A DNA stretch of 64,000 nt, from NCBI GenBank assembly GCA_040753915.1, contig JBFMDN010000006.1, positions 62,001-126,000 on the forward strand, in the 5' to 3' direction. Positions within the stretch are counted from its first letter, which is position 1. Each line of letters begins with the position of its first letter. The stretch is from JBFMDN01 sp040753915 (GTDB lineage Bacteria > Desulfobacterota > Desulfomonilia > Desulfomonilales > Desulfomonilaceae). The position numbers and the translations under genes were made by a program. Under the pieces are notes generated by a model. It searched no databases, was not told where the DNA came from, and worked only from the letters and a program-made list of their open reading frames with translations. This document shows, one piece after another, positions 26,810 to 35,555 of this stretch.

Positions 26810-28165
26810 ATGCCTACTGAGCCCCCGGAACTGCTCCATGCTATTGTTATTCGTGACGTCAAGGATGAAATCACGAGACGAAGGGTTGCTCGTACTCTCG
26901 CCCAGGTAACGAAGAACGTGACTGAAGAGAAAATTCATTCGAAGATGAACAGGTTGCCGTGGACGCTCACTCGACGGGCCACCTCGAAACGGGCAGCGAG
27001 AATCGCCAAGCTCCTTGAAAGGCTCGGAGCCACAGTGGATGTGACTCCGCCTCTTCCCGAAGCCGTGATCTCAGACGTGGGGGAAACCCAGTTCGTTTCG
27101 AGGGCGGAATTCGTGGCCGAAGAGAGCACCTTAGGGCCTGAGGCGCCAGTTGTCCTCTCGGTCCCTGCGAGCGAAGTGAGGGCATCAGCGGACGAATCGG
27201 CTGAAAGACCTCCGGACCAAGTCCAAGAGGTGCTGGCTGAGGCCTTGCCCCTGCGGCCATTGTCACTGGGTGAAATCCTCGATCGGTCGTTCCAGATCTG
27301 TCGAGCTCAATTCTGGAAGCTTTTTGCCATAGCTGCAATTCCGTGGCTCGCTACAGTCTTGACGATACTCGGGATGGCGGCGATCTTCATCATGGCCGGA
27401 TTGACCATGAAAGGAATTGGCACGTCTAATGTGGGGGCTCTTGTTCTGCTCGGCGCGTTGCTCGTCCCCTCAGCAGTCGTGTTTCTTTCGATCATGTTCT
27501 ATATAGGCCAAGGGGCGCTCATCCATGGGGTCTCCAGCACATACCTTGGGAGAAGCATCCTGATTGGAGAATCGTACAGGTTCGTCATGTCGCGTGTTGC
27601 GCGATTCCTGCTGACATCTCTGTTATTCGTTGTCGTGATCGCCGGATTCTTGGTCATCACGGTGGCCCTCGGAGTTGCGTTCTTCTTCCTCTTCCGGGAG
27701 CTGACCTCCTCTGGCTGGTGGTCCGCTGTCACCTGGATTCCGCTCTCAGTGATCGCCATGTACGGAACGATAAAGCTCCTTCTGTTCGACAAGGTGGTCC
27801 TTATTGAAGATGTCGCGTACTTGAGCGCATTGCGGAGGAGTTGGTCTCTTCTGTCCGGGAAGGCGGAAGGAAATTGGCCGCGTGGCTATCTACTTCGTCT
27901 GATCATCCTCTTGCATCTCTTCATCCTCATATACCTTACCATTTCCATGCTTTTTCAGCTCCCCGCTGGCATCATCAGGCTCTTGGCTCCGGACACAGCG
28001 ATAGTGGTGGTCGTCTTGACGCAGGTGATCAGTAACCTGGGAGGCCTGGTGGCCGGCCTGTTCTCTTCTGTCTGCATGGTGGTGTTCTACTATGACATTC
28101 GCAATCGGAAAGAAGGATTCGATCTGACCATCCTCGCGGAAAGGGCCTCTGTCTCGCGCGATTAG
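26810..28165 (+). CDS. Membrane protein with L7/L12-like N-terminus (GPDPase-membrane-domain-like)
   Basis: 451 residues. The first 75 residues (AIVIRDVKDEITRRRVARTL ... AARIAKLLERLGATVDVTPP) follow the pattern of the ribosomal protein L7/L12 C-terminal fold, a small domain that binds protein partners; this is my inference. A flexible acidic linker covers about 85-145. From PLRPLSLGEILDRSFQICRAQFWKLF (about 146) onward it is a polytopic membrane domain with about six to seven helices, resembling the glycerophosphodiesterase membrane-domain family. ALRRSWSLLSGKAEGNWPRGYLLRLI is a typical internal segment. It is codirectional with the RDD gene, 129 bases downstream. Its stop codon is formed within a repeat end. 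Function unknown. Confidence 0.8.
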   Translation: MPTEPPELLHAIVIRDVKDEITRRRVARTLAQVTKNVTEEKIHSKMNRLPWTLTRRATSKRAARIAKLLERLGATVDVTPPLPEAVISDVGETQFVSRAEFVAEESTLGPEAPVVLSVPASEVRASADESAERPPDQVQEVLAEALPLRPLSLGEILDRSFQICRAQFWKLFAIAAIPWLATVLTILGMAAIFIMAGLTMKGIGTSNVGALVLLGALLVPSAVVFLSIMFYIGQGALIHGVSSTYLGRSILIGESYRFVMSRVARFLLTSLLFVVVIAGFLVITVALGVAFFFLFRELTSSGWWSAVTWIPLSVIAMYGTIKLLLFDKVVLIEDVAYLSALRRSWSLLSGKAEGNWPRGYLLRLIILLHLFILIYLTISMLFQLPAGIIRLLAPDTAIVVVVLTQVISNLGGLVAGLFSSVCMVVFYYDIRNRKEGFDLTILAERASVSRD

Positions 28166-28460
28166 TACAGCATTTCATAAATTCGGTAGCGCATTCCCAA
28201 CTGGCCCCCCCTCTGGTCCCCCCGTTAACGGGGGGAAAGACGAAACTGTCTGAAAACCCCGAAAGATGCCAACATCGTGGCACGTTGCATTCCTGAGCGT
28301 ATGATTCTCGTTCTGATGCAACACGATGTCGGTATGTTGCGCCGGCTCATTTCTTGCGTACGTGGTAGTTGCTCAGGGTTTTGAGACACTTTCAGACTCC
28401 CTCCCCGTCAACGGGGAGGGTTGGGGTGGGGTCTCTTGATTCGGCAGCGAACTTACGAAA
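28163..28460. repeat. Family D/G element interrupted by a family B element
   Basis: The left end, TAGTACAGCATTTCATAAAT, starts at the stop codon of the preceding gene. The right end lies near 28437-28460 (GATTCGGCAGCGAACTTACG). The core has the CCCCCCGTTAACGGGGGG half at about 28217-28235 and the CTCCCCGTCAACGGGGAG half at about 28399-28417. Between the halves lies a family B element (28242-28393). The uninterrupted copy at 36.6-36.7 kb joins the halves directly. Confidence 0.65.
28242..28393. mobile_element. Family B miniature element, 152 bp
   Basis: Ends GAAACTGTCTGAAAA (28242-28256) and TTTTGAGACACTTTC (28379-28393) are inverted copies of GAAAGTGTCTCAAAA. AGAC occurs immediately outside both ends, a candidate 4-bp target duplication. 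The interior is itself partly palindromic (CAACATCG ... GTATGTTG). Non-coding; it would need a transposase from elsewhere. Confidence 0.6.
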
Positions 28461-28611
28461 GGCAGCACTTTGTGCCTGAGCGGCGGAATCGAGCCTGGTC
28501 CGCAACAGCGACGCCCCTGATTGCGGGGCCCCATCAAAGCAGCTTGAATTCTCCTGGCTTTTTGGCCATAATTGGAGCCCGATTTCAGATGATTTTCCCC
28601 GAGGAGGACAG

Positions 28612-28944
28612 ATGGCGGGAAAAAAGAAGGAACAGAAGGGAAAAAAGGAAAAGCCCCTGGAAAAGTGGACAATGAAGGAATTGCGCGAGGAGGCGCTCAA
28701 GATACCGGACGTCCAGGGCGTGCACGGGATGAACAAAGAGGAGATCATGGCCGCTCTCCGGGTAGCGAAGGGAATCCCGGAGCCCGAAAGCAAGAAGAAA
28801 TCCGTGAACGTCAGGGAAATCAAGGCCAAAATCGGTGAGCTCAAGAAGGGCAAGGAGGTAGAGCGCGAGCAGGGAGCCTCTCGTGCTCGCTTGGACTTTC
28901 TGAGAAGAAAGATCTCCCGGCTCAAGAAACAGACCCGGCAATAG
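28612..28944 (+). CDS. Small basic Rho-N-domain-like protein
   Basis: 110 residues, strongly basic. After a Lys-rich head (GKKKEQKGKKEK), the segment WTMKELREEALKIPDVQGVHGMNKEEIMAALR (about 19-50) follows the helix-extended loop-helix pattern of the Rho N-terminal/SAP-like domain, which in Rho contacts nucleic acid. The tail (SRARLDFLRRKISRLKKQ) is a basic helix. A GAGGAGG site just upstream supports the ATG. It stands alone on the plus strand. A nucleic-acid-binding role is inferred. Confidence 0.75.
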   Translation: MAGKKKEQKGKKEKPLEKWTMKELREEALKIPDVQGVHGMNKEEIMAALRVAKGIPEPESKKKSVNVREIKAKIGELKKGKEVEREQGASRARLDFLRRKISRLKKQTRQ

Positions 28945-29256
28945 CCATTCCGGGACTTACCGCATTGAGCACATGGCAGCTAGGGCAGAGACCGATACAT
29001 GGGCGTCCCGCTCGCCGTCGCTTCAACACAGCGTTTCGCGCGCTCCGCTGAGCACCGCACGGCAGAAGTGTTAAGAGCGCGGAGGCTTGCGTGCAGGCGG
29101 GACGCGTCTTGAAAATCTCGCACACAGGGCAAGCGTTGCAGTCACCGGCGGTGGGGCGGCAACGGAAAGATACTCTCGATCGCACGGGCGGTTTCTCCGG
29201 TGGCTCGGCCGCCAACCACTGGCGGTTTTCCCCGATGGAGCACGTCTAATTTCCTC
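28945..29256. other. Intergenic stretch with no supported gene
   Basis: About 310 bases, GC-rich, holding only the leader of the AsmA-like gene. Short open frames on either strand have no protein-like features. No repeat of the families described elsewhere is recognised here. Confidence 0.45.
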
Positions 29257-32200
29257 ATGAGCACATTTCCCACCAGCACTCGCGAGGCAGCACCACCTCG
29301 GGGGAGAAAGACACGACGGACCGTCCTCGTTCTAAGTCTGGCCCTCGTCGTCCTGTGCGCCGGGGTGTTCTCTTATGTGCGCTTCGTGCTCGATGGCGAC
29401 ACCGTGACCGCTCTTGTTCTTCCCCGGATCGAGGCCGCGTGGGGGATGCACGTTTCGTGCAGATCGGCAGACCTTTCCTGGCCGTCCGTCGACACTGCTC
29501 AGCTAATTTTCCACGACCTGACGATACGTGGACGCACGAATGTCCCTGCCGATGGTCGCATTTCACGGGTCCTCGTGGAGATAAGCTTCAGCAAGCTTTG
29601 GCGGGGCTGGATCACTGTGAATGCGGTTCACTTCGTGGAGCCTGAGCTCACTCTGGATGGCGACGTGCTCTCGCGATTCGGAGGTTCGTCCCCCGCTCGG
29701 CTGCCTATTGCGCCGTTTCGTGTCCATGTAAGGGGTGGGGGAGTCGAGAGGGGCAGGCTTTCGCTCACACGGACAGGCACCGAGGGGCGGACATTGGTCT
29801 CGGATGTGCAGGGAACCCTGACTCACGCATCCGAAGATGGCGCTGCCAGGTTTGCGATCAGAGGCATTCTCTCCGCGGACGGCAAAGGCGGCGTGGCCCA
29901 AATGTGGGGAAAGCTCGATTCCAGCCCGCTCACAAGAGGCCCCTGGCAAGGCTCCGTCCACGTGGAGCTGGAAGGATGTCCGCTCGCAGCGTTTACGGAG
30001 GTTGCCGGACACTTTCGTCTTCCCGAGCCTTTCACGGGCGGAGTAATCGATCTTGCCGCCGATGCCACGGGTAATCCGATCAGGTTCGCTGCACAAGGCC
30101 GTCTTTCGATTCTCGAGGCGGTAAAATCAGCGGGTAGCGAAACAGAGCGTGAGAGTGGAGATCCTATTCGGGCGCGATTTGCCCTGGACCGTACAAACGA
30201 TGGACTCCACATCGATCTACCGGAAGCTGCTCTGCCTGGCCTCACCATTTCCGGGGAAGCAAGGCTGGGAAAAATATCCAGCTCGGACCCGACTGTTACG
30301 CTCGCTGTCCGAAGCGCGCACATCGACTTGGAAAAGATCGCTCCATTCCTCCCTGTCTCTCTGATGAACCGGGAAGATCGCGGCCATATTGCGGACGCTG
30401 ACCTGCGCGGACATGTCAAAATCACGGGAGCGGCCTGGACCGGCACCCTGTTTGAGATGACCAGAGGATTCAACCTGAGGGGGATCCTGGTACTCGATGC
30501 GGTGTTGGACAAGGTATCGGGCTTTTTTCCCGGGATAGGACTTCCGGTGACACGTGCATCGGGCGGCCTGCGTCTGAGCTCCGATAGATTGATTTTTGAA
30601 GGGATCAGTCTCTTCATTGGAAACTCGCCGATCGTCCTCAATGGATCGATCACAGACCTGAAGAGAGACCCACAGGCCAATCTCTTTGTTTCGATAGAGG
30701 CGCAAGCACAAGACCTCATTCCGATTATCGGCAGCTCGCTCGTGGCATCCAGGCTGGAACCGTGGATAGGCAAGATTTCCGACTCCTCTGGAGAAGTGGA
30801 TGTCACACTTGACGTGAAGGGAAAGCTGAGCAGACCTGCCATGAAAGGCAGGATAAAGCTCAAGGATTTCCAGTGCAGCGTCGAGGGAATGCCCTTGCCC
30901 CTCAGCAAGGTCAACGGATCGATTCGATTCCGGCCGTCTGGGATAACCCTATCGGAAATAGAAGGTCTTATCGGCTCCAGCCAAGCCACACTGAGAGGAA
31001 CACTCGGTCCTGAAGGAATGGATGTTGCTCTCGATGCAAAAGTGAACCCCTCGGACATCTCAGCCATGAATGTGATGCCGGCAAACCTTCGGATTGTCCG
31101 GCCCGTACCTTTTTCGCTCAACGTCAAAGGTCCCATTGCGTCCCCTGCGTTTTCCGCAACAATCGACCTGAAGAATAGCGATGTTCAATACGGATTGATC
31201 GTAAAGAAGGCTGCGGGGGCTCCGTTGAGAATCGAAGCATCCGGAGTCCGTCAGGAGCATCGCATTCAAATCGAGGAAGCCTACGTAATGCTCGGAGATG
31301 TGCAGATCGCGGCACGAGCGTTTGTGGAGCCAGGCACGGGCGCGGGAATCTCGCTCAATCTACCCCCGAGAGGAATACGGACAGAGGCCCTCATTCCGTT
31401 CCTGCACCCGTCTCTCGAAGTTCAACAAGGCGGACGTGTGGAGGGGGATGCGGTCATCAAGGTCAACGGCACCGGCAGGCCATCTGTGGAGGCCAATCTC
31501 CAATTCAGCCATCTGTCGCTGCGGTTTCCAGGCTTCCACAAGCGGACCGAAGGGATGGATGCCACCGTTCAACTCAAGGGCAAGACCTTCTATCTGACCG
31601 TAAAACGCGCAAGAATTGGAAACTCGCTCTTCTCGGGCTCTATGACTACAGTGGGGTGGCAGGACCCCCGCGTGGAAGTGAATCTCGATTTTGCGCAGTT
31701 GGACACGCAAGACTTCTCAGCGCCCCCCGGATCTCGGAGCCATGTCACGTGGGGCGAATGGATCAGAACGAACTCTGCGATACGCTTCCTCGCTCGTAGC
31801 CGAGGAACAGGATTCGTGAAAGTCACCAAAGGCATGACCCCGCAACGACCCTTTTCCGACTTCCGTGCCCAGCTCGAGGGGAAAGACGGACTGATCAAAG
31901 TCAACAATTGGCACGTGAGGATTGCAGACGGCATCGTCCGGGGCAGCGGCCGTTTCGACATTCGGGAAGAAACGCTCGTGCCGCTCAGTTTGGACTTTCA
32001 GGCAGATCGGCTGCGCATGGAAAAGATCATGCTGTTTGATCCGGACTGGATGCGAGTCGAAGGAAGCGTCATCAGCGATGGAAGGTTGGAGTGGGTGCTC
32101 AATTCCGACCGGGCGAAGCACGGCATTCACAAGAAGGGCTTCCTAGAGGTGCGCGTCCAGGACGGGATGGTGAACAAGTTCGAGATTCTCTCGAAATTAT

Positions 32201-32571
32201 TCACCTTGATAAATCTCGGTTCCATCGTGAGAGGACGACTCCCCGACCTCGTCGCCCAAGGGCTCCCCTTCCACTCCCTCACGTGGCAGATGGACGTCTT
32301 CGATACGAAGTGGAACTTCAAGAACATGCAGCTCAACTCCGATGCCACCCGTATGAATGCCTCGGGAATTTACCTTGCCGACCAGGATAGGATCGATTTC
32401 CGGGTGGACGTTTCGCCCCTGGTGGGATTCGACACCATATTCTCAGGATTCTTCGGCAACCTTATTACCCGAAACGGTAAGCTCTTGACGACCACCTTCC
32501 GTGTGCGCGGCCTGACCAAGTCGCCTGATGTGCGACTGGAACCCTTCGAGAATCTCAAGTCCAGCCGGTAA
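29257..32571 (+). CDS. Giant AsmA/TamB-like inner membrane-anchored protein
   Basis: About 1104 residues. An N-terminal membrane anchor (RTVLVLSLALVVLCAGVFSYVRF) is followed by a very long beta-rich periplasmic region with many LxxxDLxxRG- and GxxxxxGSITDL-type strands, as in AsmA-like repeat proteins that bridge the envelope and move phospholipids. The C-terminal part (from about 870: IRFLARSRGTGFVKVTKG ... MNASGIYLADQDRIDFRVDVSPLVGFDTIFSGFF) matches the AsmA C-terminal region. The start at 29257 is preferred (the frame opens at 29200), though the ribosome site is weak. Isolated from mlaEFD but of related function, so it is likely part of outer membrane lipid homeostasis. Confidence 0.85.
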   Translation: MSTFPTSTREAAPPRGRKTRRTVLVLSLALVVLCAGVFSYVRFVLDGDTVTALVLPRIEAAWGMHVSCRSADLSWPSVDTAQLIFHDLTIRGRTNVPADGRISRVLVEISFSKLWRGWITVNAVHFVEPELTLDGDVLSRFGGSSPARLPIAPFRVHVRGGGVERGRLSLTRTGTEGRTLVSDVQGTLTHASEDGAARFAIRGILSADGKGGVAQMWGKLDSSPLTRGPWQGSVHVELEGCPLAAFTEVAGHFRLPEPFTGGVIDLAADATGNPIRFAAQGRLSILEAVKSAGSETERESGDPIRARFALDRTNDGLHIDLPEAALPGLTISGEARLGKISSSDPTVTLAVRSAHIDLEKIAPFLPVSLMNREDRGHIADADLRGHVKITGAAWTGTLFEMTRGFNLRGILVLDAVLDKVSGFFPGIGLPVTRASGGLRLSSDRLIFEGISLFIGNSPIVLNGSITDLKRDPQANLFVSIEAQAQDLIPIIGSSLVASRLEPWIGKISDSSGEVDVTLDVKGKLSRPAMKGRIKLKDFQCSVEGMPLPLSKVNGSIRFRPSGITLSEIEGLIGSSQATLRGTLGPEGMDVALDAKVNPSDISAMNVMPANLRIVRPVPFSLNVKGPIASPAFSATIDLKNSDVQYGLIVKKAAGAPLRIEASGVRQEHRIQIEEAYVMLGDVQIAARAFVEPGTGAGISLNLPPRGIRTEALIPFLHPSLEVQQGGRVEGDAVIKVNGTGRPSVEANLQFSHLSLRFPGFHKRTEGMDATVQLKGKTFYLTVKRARIGNSLFSGSMTTVGWQDPRVEVNLDFAQLDTQDFSAPPGSRSHVTWGEWIRTNSAIRFLARSRGTGFVKVTKGMTPQRPFSDFRAQLEGKDGLIKVNNWHVRIADGIVRGSGRFDIREETLVPLSLDFQADRLRMEKIMLFDPDWMRVEGSVISDGRLEWVLNSDRAKHGIHKKGFLEVRVQDGMVNKFEILSKLFTLINLGSIVRGRLPDLVAQGLPFHSLTWQMDVFDTKWNFKNMQLNSDATRMNASGIYLADQDRIDFRVDVSPLVGFDTIFSGFFGNLITRNGKLLTTTFRVRGLTKSPDVRLEPFENLKSSR

Positions 32572-32827
32572 GCGTGCTGCAGTTCCTTTGGCAAGCTGAC
32601 GTGCCCGTCCGGAACGGGAACCTGTCGGCCCGTTTCAATTATTGCAGATCGCTTGGGGTTCGCCAGGATGCCCGTTGATGAGGTGTGGCAAGCAGGGGCT
32701 GGTCGACCGCCGCAGGGCAATTCACAACTGAACGGCGTCGAGGTCAAGGGCACCAGCGAGACGCCAATGCTATGGAAGATCCATGCCGAGAATCCCACAG
32801 TTCTTCTTACCCAAATCCCGCTGCACG

Positions 32828-33607
32828 TCACTTGAGCGACGAAGTCTTCTCCCAGGGGCCGGCATCCTCAGGGCGAGCGATCTTTCCATGGAAACGTCTG
32901 GGATTTTCCGTCATTATGGCTACGAGAGCGCGGGCGCACGTCTCGGCCGAAATGAGCTCCCCTCGCTCCTTAATTCCTCGGAACATTCGGCGCACCGATT
33001 CGCCAGCTCCTCCCCGGGCCGCGCGCGCTTGCGCCTGCATGGGAGTATCGACCACACCGGGGCGAAATATGATAGTAGTAATCTCCGGCGCTTCTTCCGC
33101 AAGATTTCTCGCCAGGTGCTCCTCTGCCGCTTTGGCTCCGGAATAGGCACAGAGTCCCCGAACAGTCAGCTCTGCGGAGCCTGACCCTACAAAGACCACG
33201 ATGCCGCCGCCCTGTTTCAGTAGCACGGGGAATGCCGCCCGCACAAGCTGGTACGCGGCTCCATAACTTGCCTCAGTCACTTCGACAAATTCGTCTACGG
33301 ATAATTCCCACAGGAAGGGTCCCGGCCTGGCCACGCCCGCGCAGTGGACGAATCCTCTGAAGTCCTCCAGCCGAACCGCCTCAGCCACCAAGCGGTCCGC
33401 AACGGGTGCAAGGGCAGCATTCCCGGCCACCCAGCTCACAGTCAGTCCCGCTTCCCGCATCTCGGAACCAACGTGCTCGAGACGGTCAGCAGTCCGGGCA
33501 TTCAGCACAAGCTTCATGCCATGGCGACCCAGCTCCCATGCTACAGCCTTTCCGATCCCGCTACTCGCCCCTGTCACGATGAACGCACCATCATGCGCAG
33601 CTATCAT
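32828..33607 (-). CDS. SDR-family oxidoreductase
   Basis: Short-chain dehydrogenase/reductase of about 260 residues. The cofactor motif TGASSGIG is at 12-19, a basic residue pair follows near Arg38 (LNARTADRLEH), which favours NADP(H), the HCAG motif stands in place of NNAG (88-91), and the catalytic Tyr155 and Lys159 lie in CAYSGAK with serines at 142/144. The start at 33607 has GGAGGAG 8 bases upstream. It is encoded alone between convergent and divergent neighbours; the 255 bases before it (32572-32827) hold no gene that I can support. Substrate unknown. Confidence 0.92.
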   Translation of the reverse strand: MIAAHDGAFIVTGASSGIGKAVAWELGRHGMKLVLNARTADRLEHVGSEMREAGLTVSWVAGNAALAPVADRLVAEAVRLEDFRGFVHCAGVARPGPFLWELSVDEFVEVTEASYGAAYQLVRAAFPVLLKQGGGIVVFVGSGSAELTVRGLCAYSGAKAAEEHLARNLAEEAPEITTIIFRPGVVDTPMQAQARAARGGAGESVRRMFRGIKERGELISAETCARALVAIMTENPRRFHGKIARPEDAGPWEKTSSLK

Positions 33608-33866
33608 TGCCCGGCTCCTCCCATTGGTCGGATCTCGACTTCGGGGTCCGCTCCCAGCCTTCGGCCCAGAAGTCGGCATCCACGTTCTGAAAAACCCGTC
33701 GCCGATCCGTCACCGCGTAGGAGAAAGACGATTCGATATGAGAAAAAGACGCCCCCACGTTTGTCATGAAAGAAATGAGATTTCACCAAAAGTTTGGCCC
33801 TGGCATGAGGCGGGGCCCTGGGATGCAGCCGCCACCCCCCCACAAAGCTATCACCGAGACTTCACT

Positions 33867-35054
33867 CTAGCCCAAGGTCACGATCTTGAGAAGATCTCGC
33901 AGACGCTTCAAATCTCTCTGGGTGATATACGTTATTCTGAATTTGGCGTAGTGCCCTTCCTGGTGGGCCCTGGACCACACGCACATGGCATCGAAGGTGA
34001 TCGGCTGAACATCCACGAATTTCTCAGGAAAGATCACAAGGGTTTTGTACTCATTGACCTTCGCCTGAATGCCTACCGTCCCGAGCTCGGTTTCGCCTAG
34101 GGTGCGGAGTCTCCCCATGGTTTTTGGATTCATCGCGTCCGAGATGGGGATGGGAAAGGCCAGGTAGTGCTCGGACTCTGAGCTCTCTTCATCGAGGCTC
34201 GTGGCGGTGGTTTCAACGTAAAAGGACGATCGCCCGTACAATTCCCCTCTAGTGGCAACCCCTTCTTCGAGGAGCTGATTGAATATCGAATCCAATATCT
34301 GGTAATCTATCGCATATTTATCCATAAGCTCGCCGTCCGTGAGTCCTGCGCGCACGTCAGCGAGGACCCTTTCGGGCTCTGGAGGGAATCGTGGGGCGGA
34401 GACCGAAGCCTTGCCGGTAGACGTGTGCGATGGAGGGGAGCTTCCCGGTGGTGGAGCCTTCTGCAGGTCCTTTATCTCGGCAGCGGGTATTTCTATACTG
34501 GTATCGCGCAAATCTGATTCGTAAGCTTCGTCTTCATCCTCGTCCTCCATAACGCGGAGAAGATCATGATATTGGAGACCGCTAATAAAACCCTTGAGGT
34601 CCACGGTAGAATCCATGGAGCTGTTTCTTTGGTCGATTTCTTTTCTTGTGATCAATTTGGCCGCAATTAACTGATCGAACAGATCCTGAATGCCTCGCGA
34701 TGTGAGCTTGAATTTGTGCATGAGGTCGGAGTCGCTCATACCCGCCCTGATATCCGCTACGGCTTCTTTCGCGCTCACCGGCTGGCCGGCCTTCTCATTC
34801 AGCCGGCGACGTCTGATGGTCCATGTGTCCGATGCAGACGCCCCACCTCCCCCAGAGAGAGAAGCGGACTGCATGAATCCCGGCATTCGGCGCTCCAATT
34901 CTTGCAGGGTAATGAGGCCGGCATCCACAAGCTTAGCAAACAAGCTCTGTAAACCCCTTGCAGCGAGCTGGTATTTGGCCATGAGCTCCGCGTCTGACAT
35001 GCCGGAGCGTACATCGTGCAATGCTTCCCGTATTCTGATCTGACGCTTTGCCAT
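33867..35054 (-). CDS. Protein with three GMSD-ELM repeats and a PilZ-like C-terminus
   Basis: About 395 residues from the ATG at 35054 (GAGG site upstream; the frame runs on to 35348 without protein character). Three copies of a 45-residue helical repeat lie at about 10-56, 97-143 and 229-273: DVRSGMSDAELMAKYQL, DIRAGMSDSDLMHKFKL and DVRAGLTDGELMDKYAI, each followed by a helix ending in LFxxLxxAGLIT. The repeat looks like a helix-turn-helix-type module. An acidic linker (MEDEDEDEAYESDL) follows the second. Residues 300-391 resemble a PilZ beta-barrel, although the canonical RxxxR and D/NxSxxG residues are not clearly present, so c-di-GMP binding is doubtful. Function unknown. Confidence 0.78.
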   Translation of the reverse strand: MAKRQIRIREALHDVRSGMSDAELMAKYQLAARGLQSLFAKLVDAGLITLQELERRMPGFMQSASLSGGGGASASDTWTIRRRRLNEKAGQPVSAKEAVADIRAGMSDSDLMHKFKLTSRGIQDLFDQLIAAKLITRKEIDQRNSSMDSTVDLKGFISGLQYHDLLRVMEDEDEDEAYESDLRDTSIEIPAAEIKDLQKAPPPGSSPPSHTSTGKASVSAPRFPPEPERVLADVRAGLTDGELMDKYAIDYQILDSIFNQLLEEGVATRGELYGRSSFYVETTATSLDEESSESEHYLAFPIPISDAMNPKTMGRLRTLGETELGTVGIQAKVNEYKTLVIFPEKFVDVQPITFDAMCVWSRAHQEGHYAKFRITYITQRDLKRLRDLLKIVTLG

Positions 35055-35555
35055 CAAATTCCTCGAAGACGATGCCCATCGCACCCCATTCTCGGGCCTT
35101 TGGGTCTCTCGTAAAAGGAGGACAGGATCTCGGGGCCGTGCCAGCCTGTTCCGCATCACACAGTCTGGAAACTCTGCAGAGTGCATCCGCGTGATTTCCT
35201 TGGCGTGAGCTGGACCGATGCATAGAATAACAAGATAGAAGCTGTCTATCAAGGATTTGGAGGCAGCGTCGATGCTTCCATGAATGGCCGTGAGCTGTAG
35301 TGGAGTGCATAAAGAACAGGTCGGAACCTGATTCGCAACCCGAGCCATTTACGACGCTATGAATGCAACGGCCGCGTTCCACTATCGTGTGGGCCATAAG
35401 TCAGGAGCTCCACGAGCATTGATGGGAGATCCCGACCTCTATTATGGCCACATGTCGACCGAAGGCTCATTGGCTTTTCACTGCAATGAATGCCACGCAT
35501 ATTCAATGCGTGGCAGTATGGAATCGGCTCCTCGGGAGTGCTACGTAGAGTGACC
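35055..35555. other. Intergenic stretch between divergent genes
   Basis: About 500 bases separating the repeat/PilZ-like gene and the lipoprotein metallo-hydrolase gene. Apart from the 10-bp-arm hairpin at 35491-35515 I see no gene, known RNA or convincing promoter. Confidence 0.45.
35491..35515 (+). promoter_or_regulatory. Conserved 25-bp palindrome upstream of lipoprotein gene, copy 1
   Basis: Perfect arms TGCCACGCAT and ATGCGTGGCA surround ATTCA, 41 bases before the ATG of the lipoprotein gene. A near-identical sequence, in the same orientation relative to its gene, precedes the small periplasmic protein at 60107 (see 60127). The similarity extends to GAA before and GTA after the arms. 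It may be an operator or a 5'-UTR hairpin. Confidence 0.55.

Noticed and set aside
29823..31136. 437-codon open frame on the minus strand inside the AsmA-like gene
   Set aside because: Antisense to a clearly protein-like 1104-residue frame; its product is Ser/Arg/Pro-rich low complexity, a by-product of GC-rich codon usage.
35055..35348. Upstream extension of the GMSD-ELM repeat protein
   Set aside because: 98 added residues have no similarity to the repeat region, and the ATG at 35054 has its own ribosome site.
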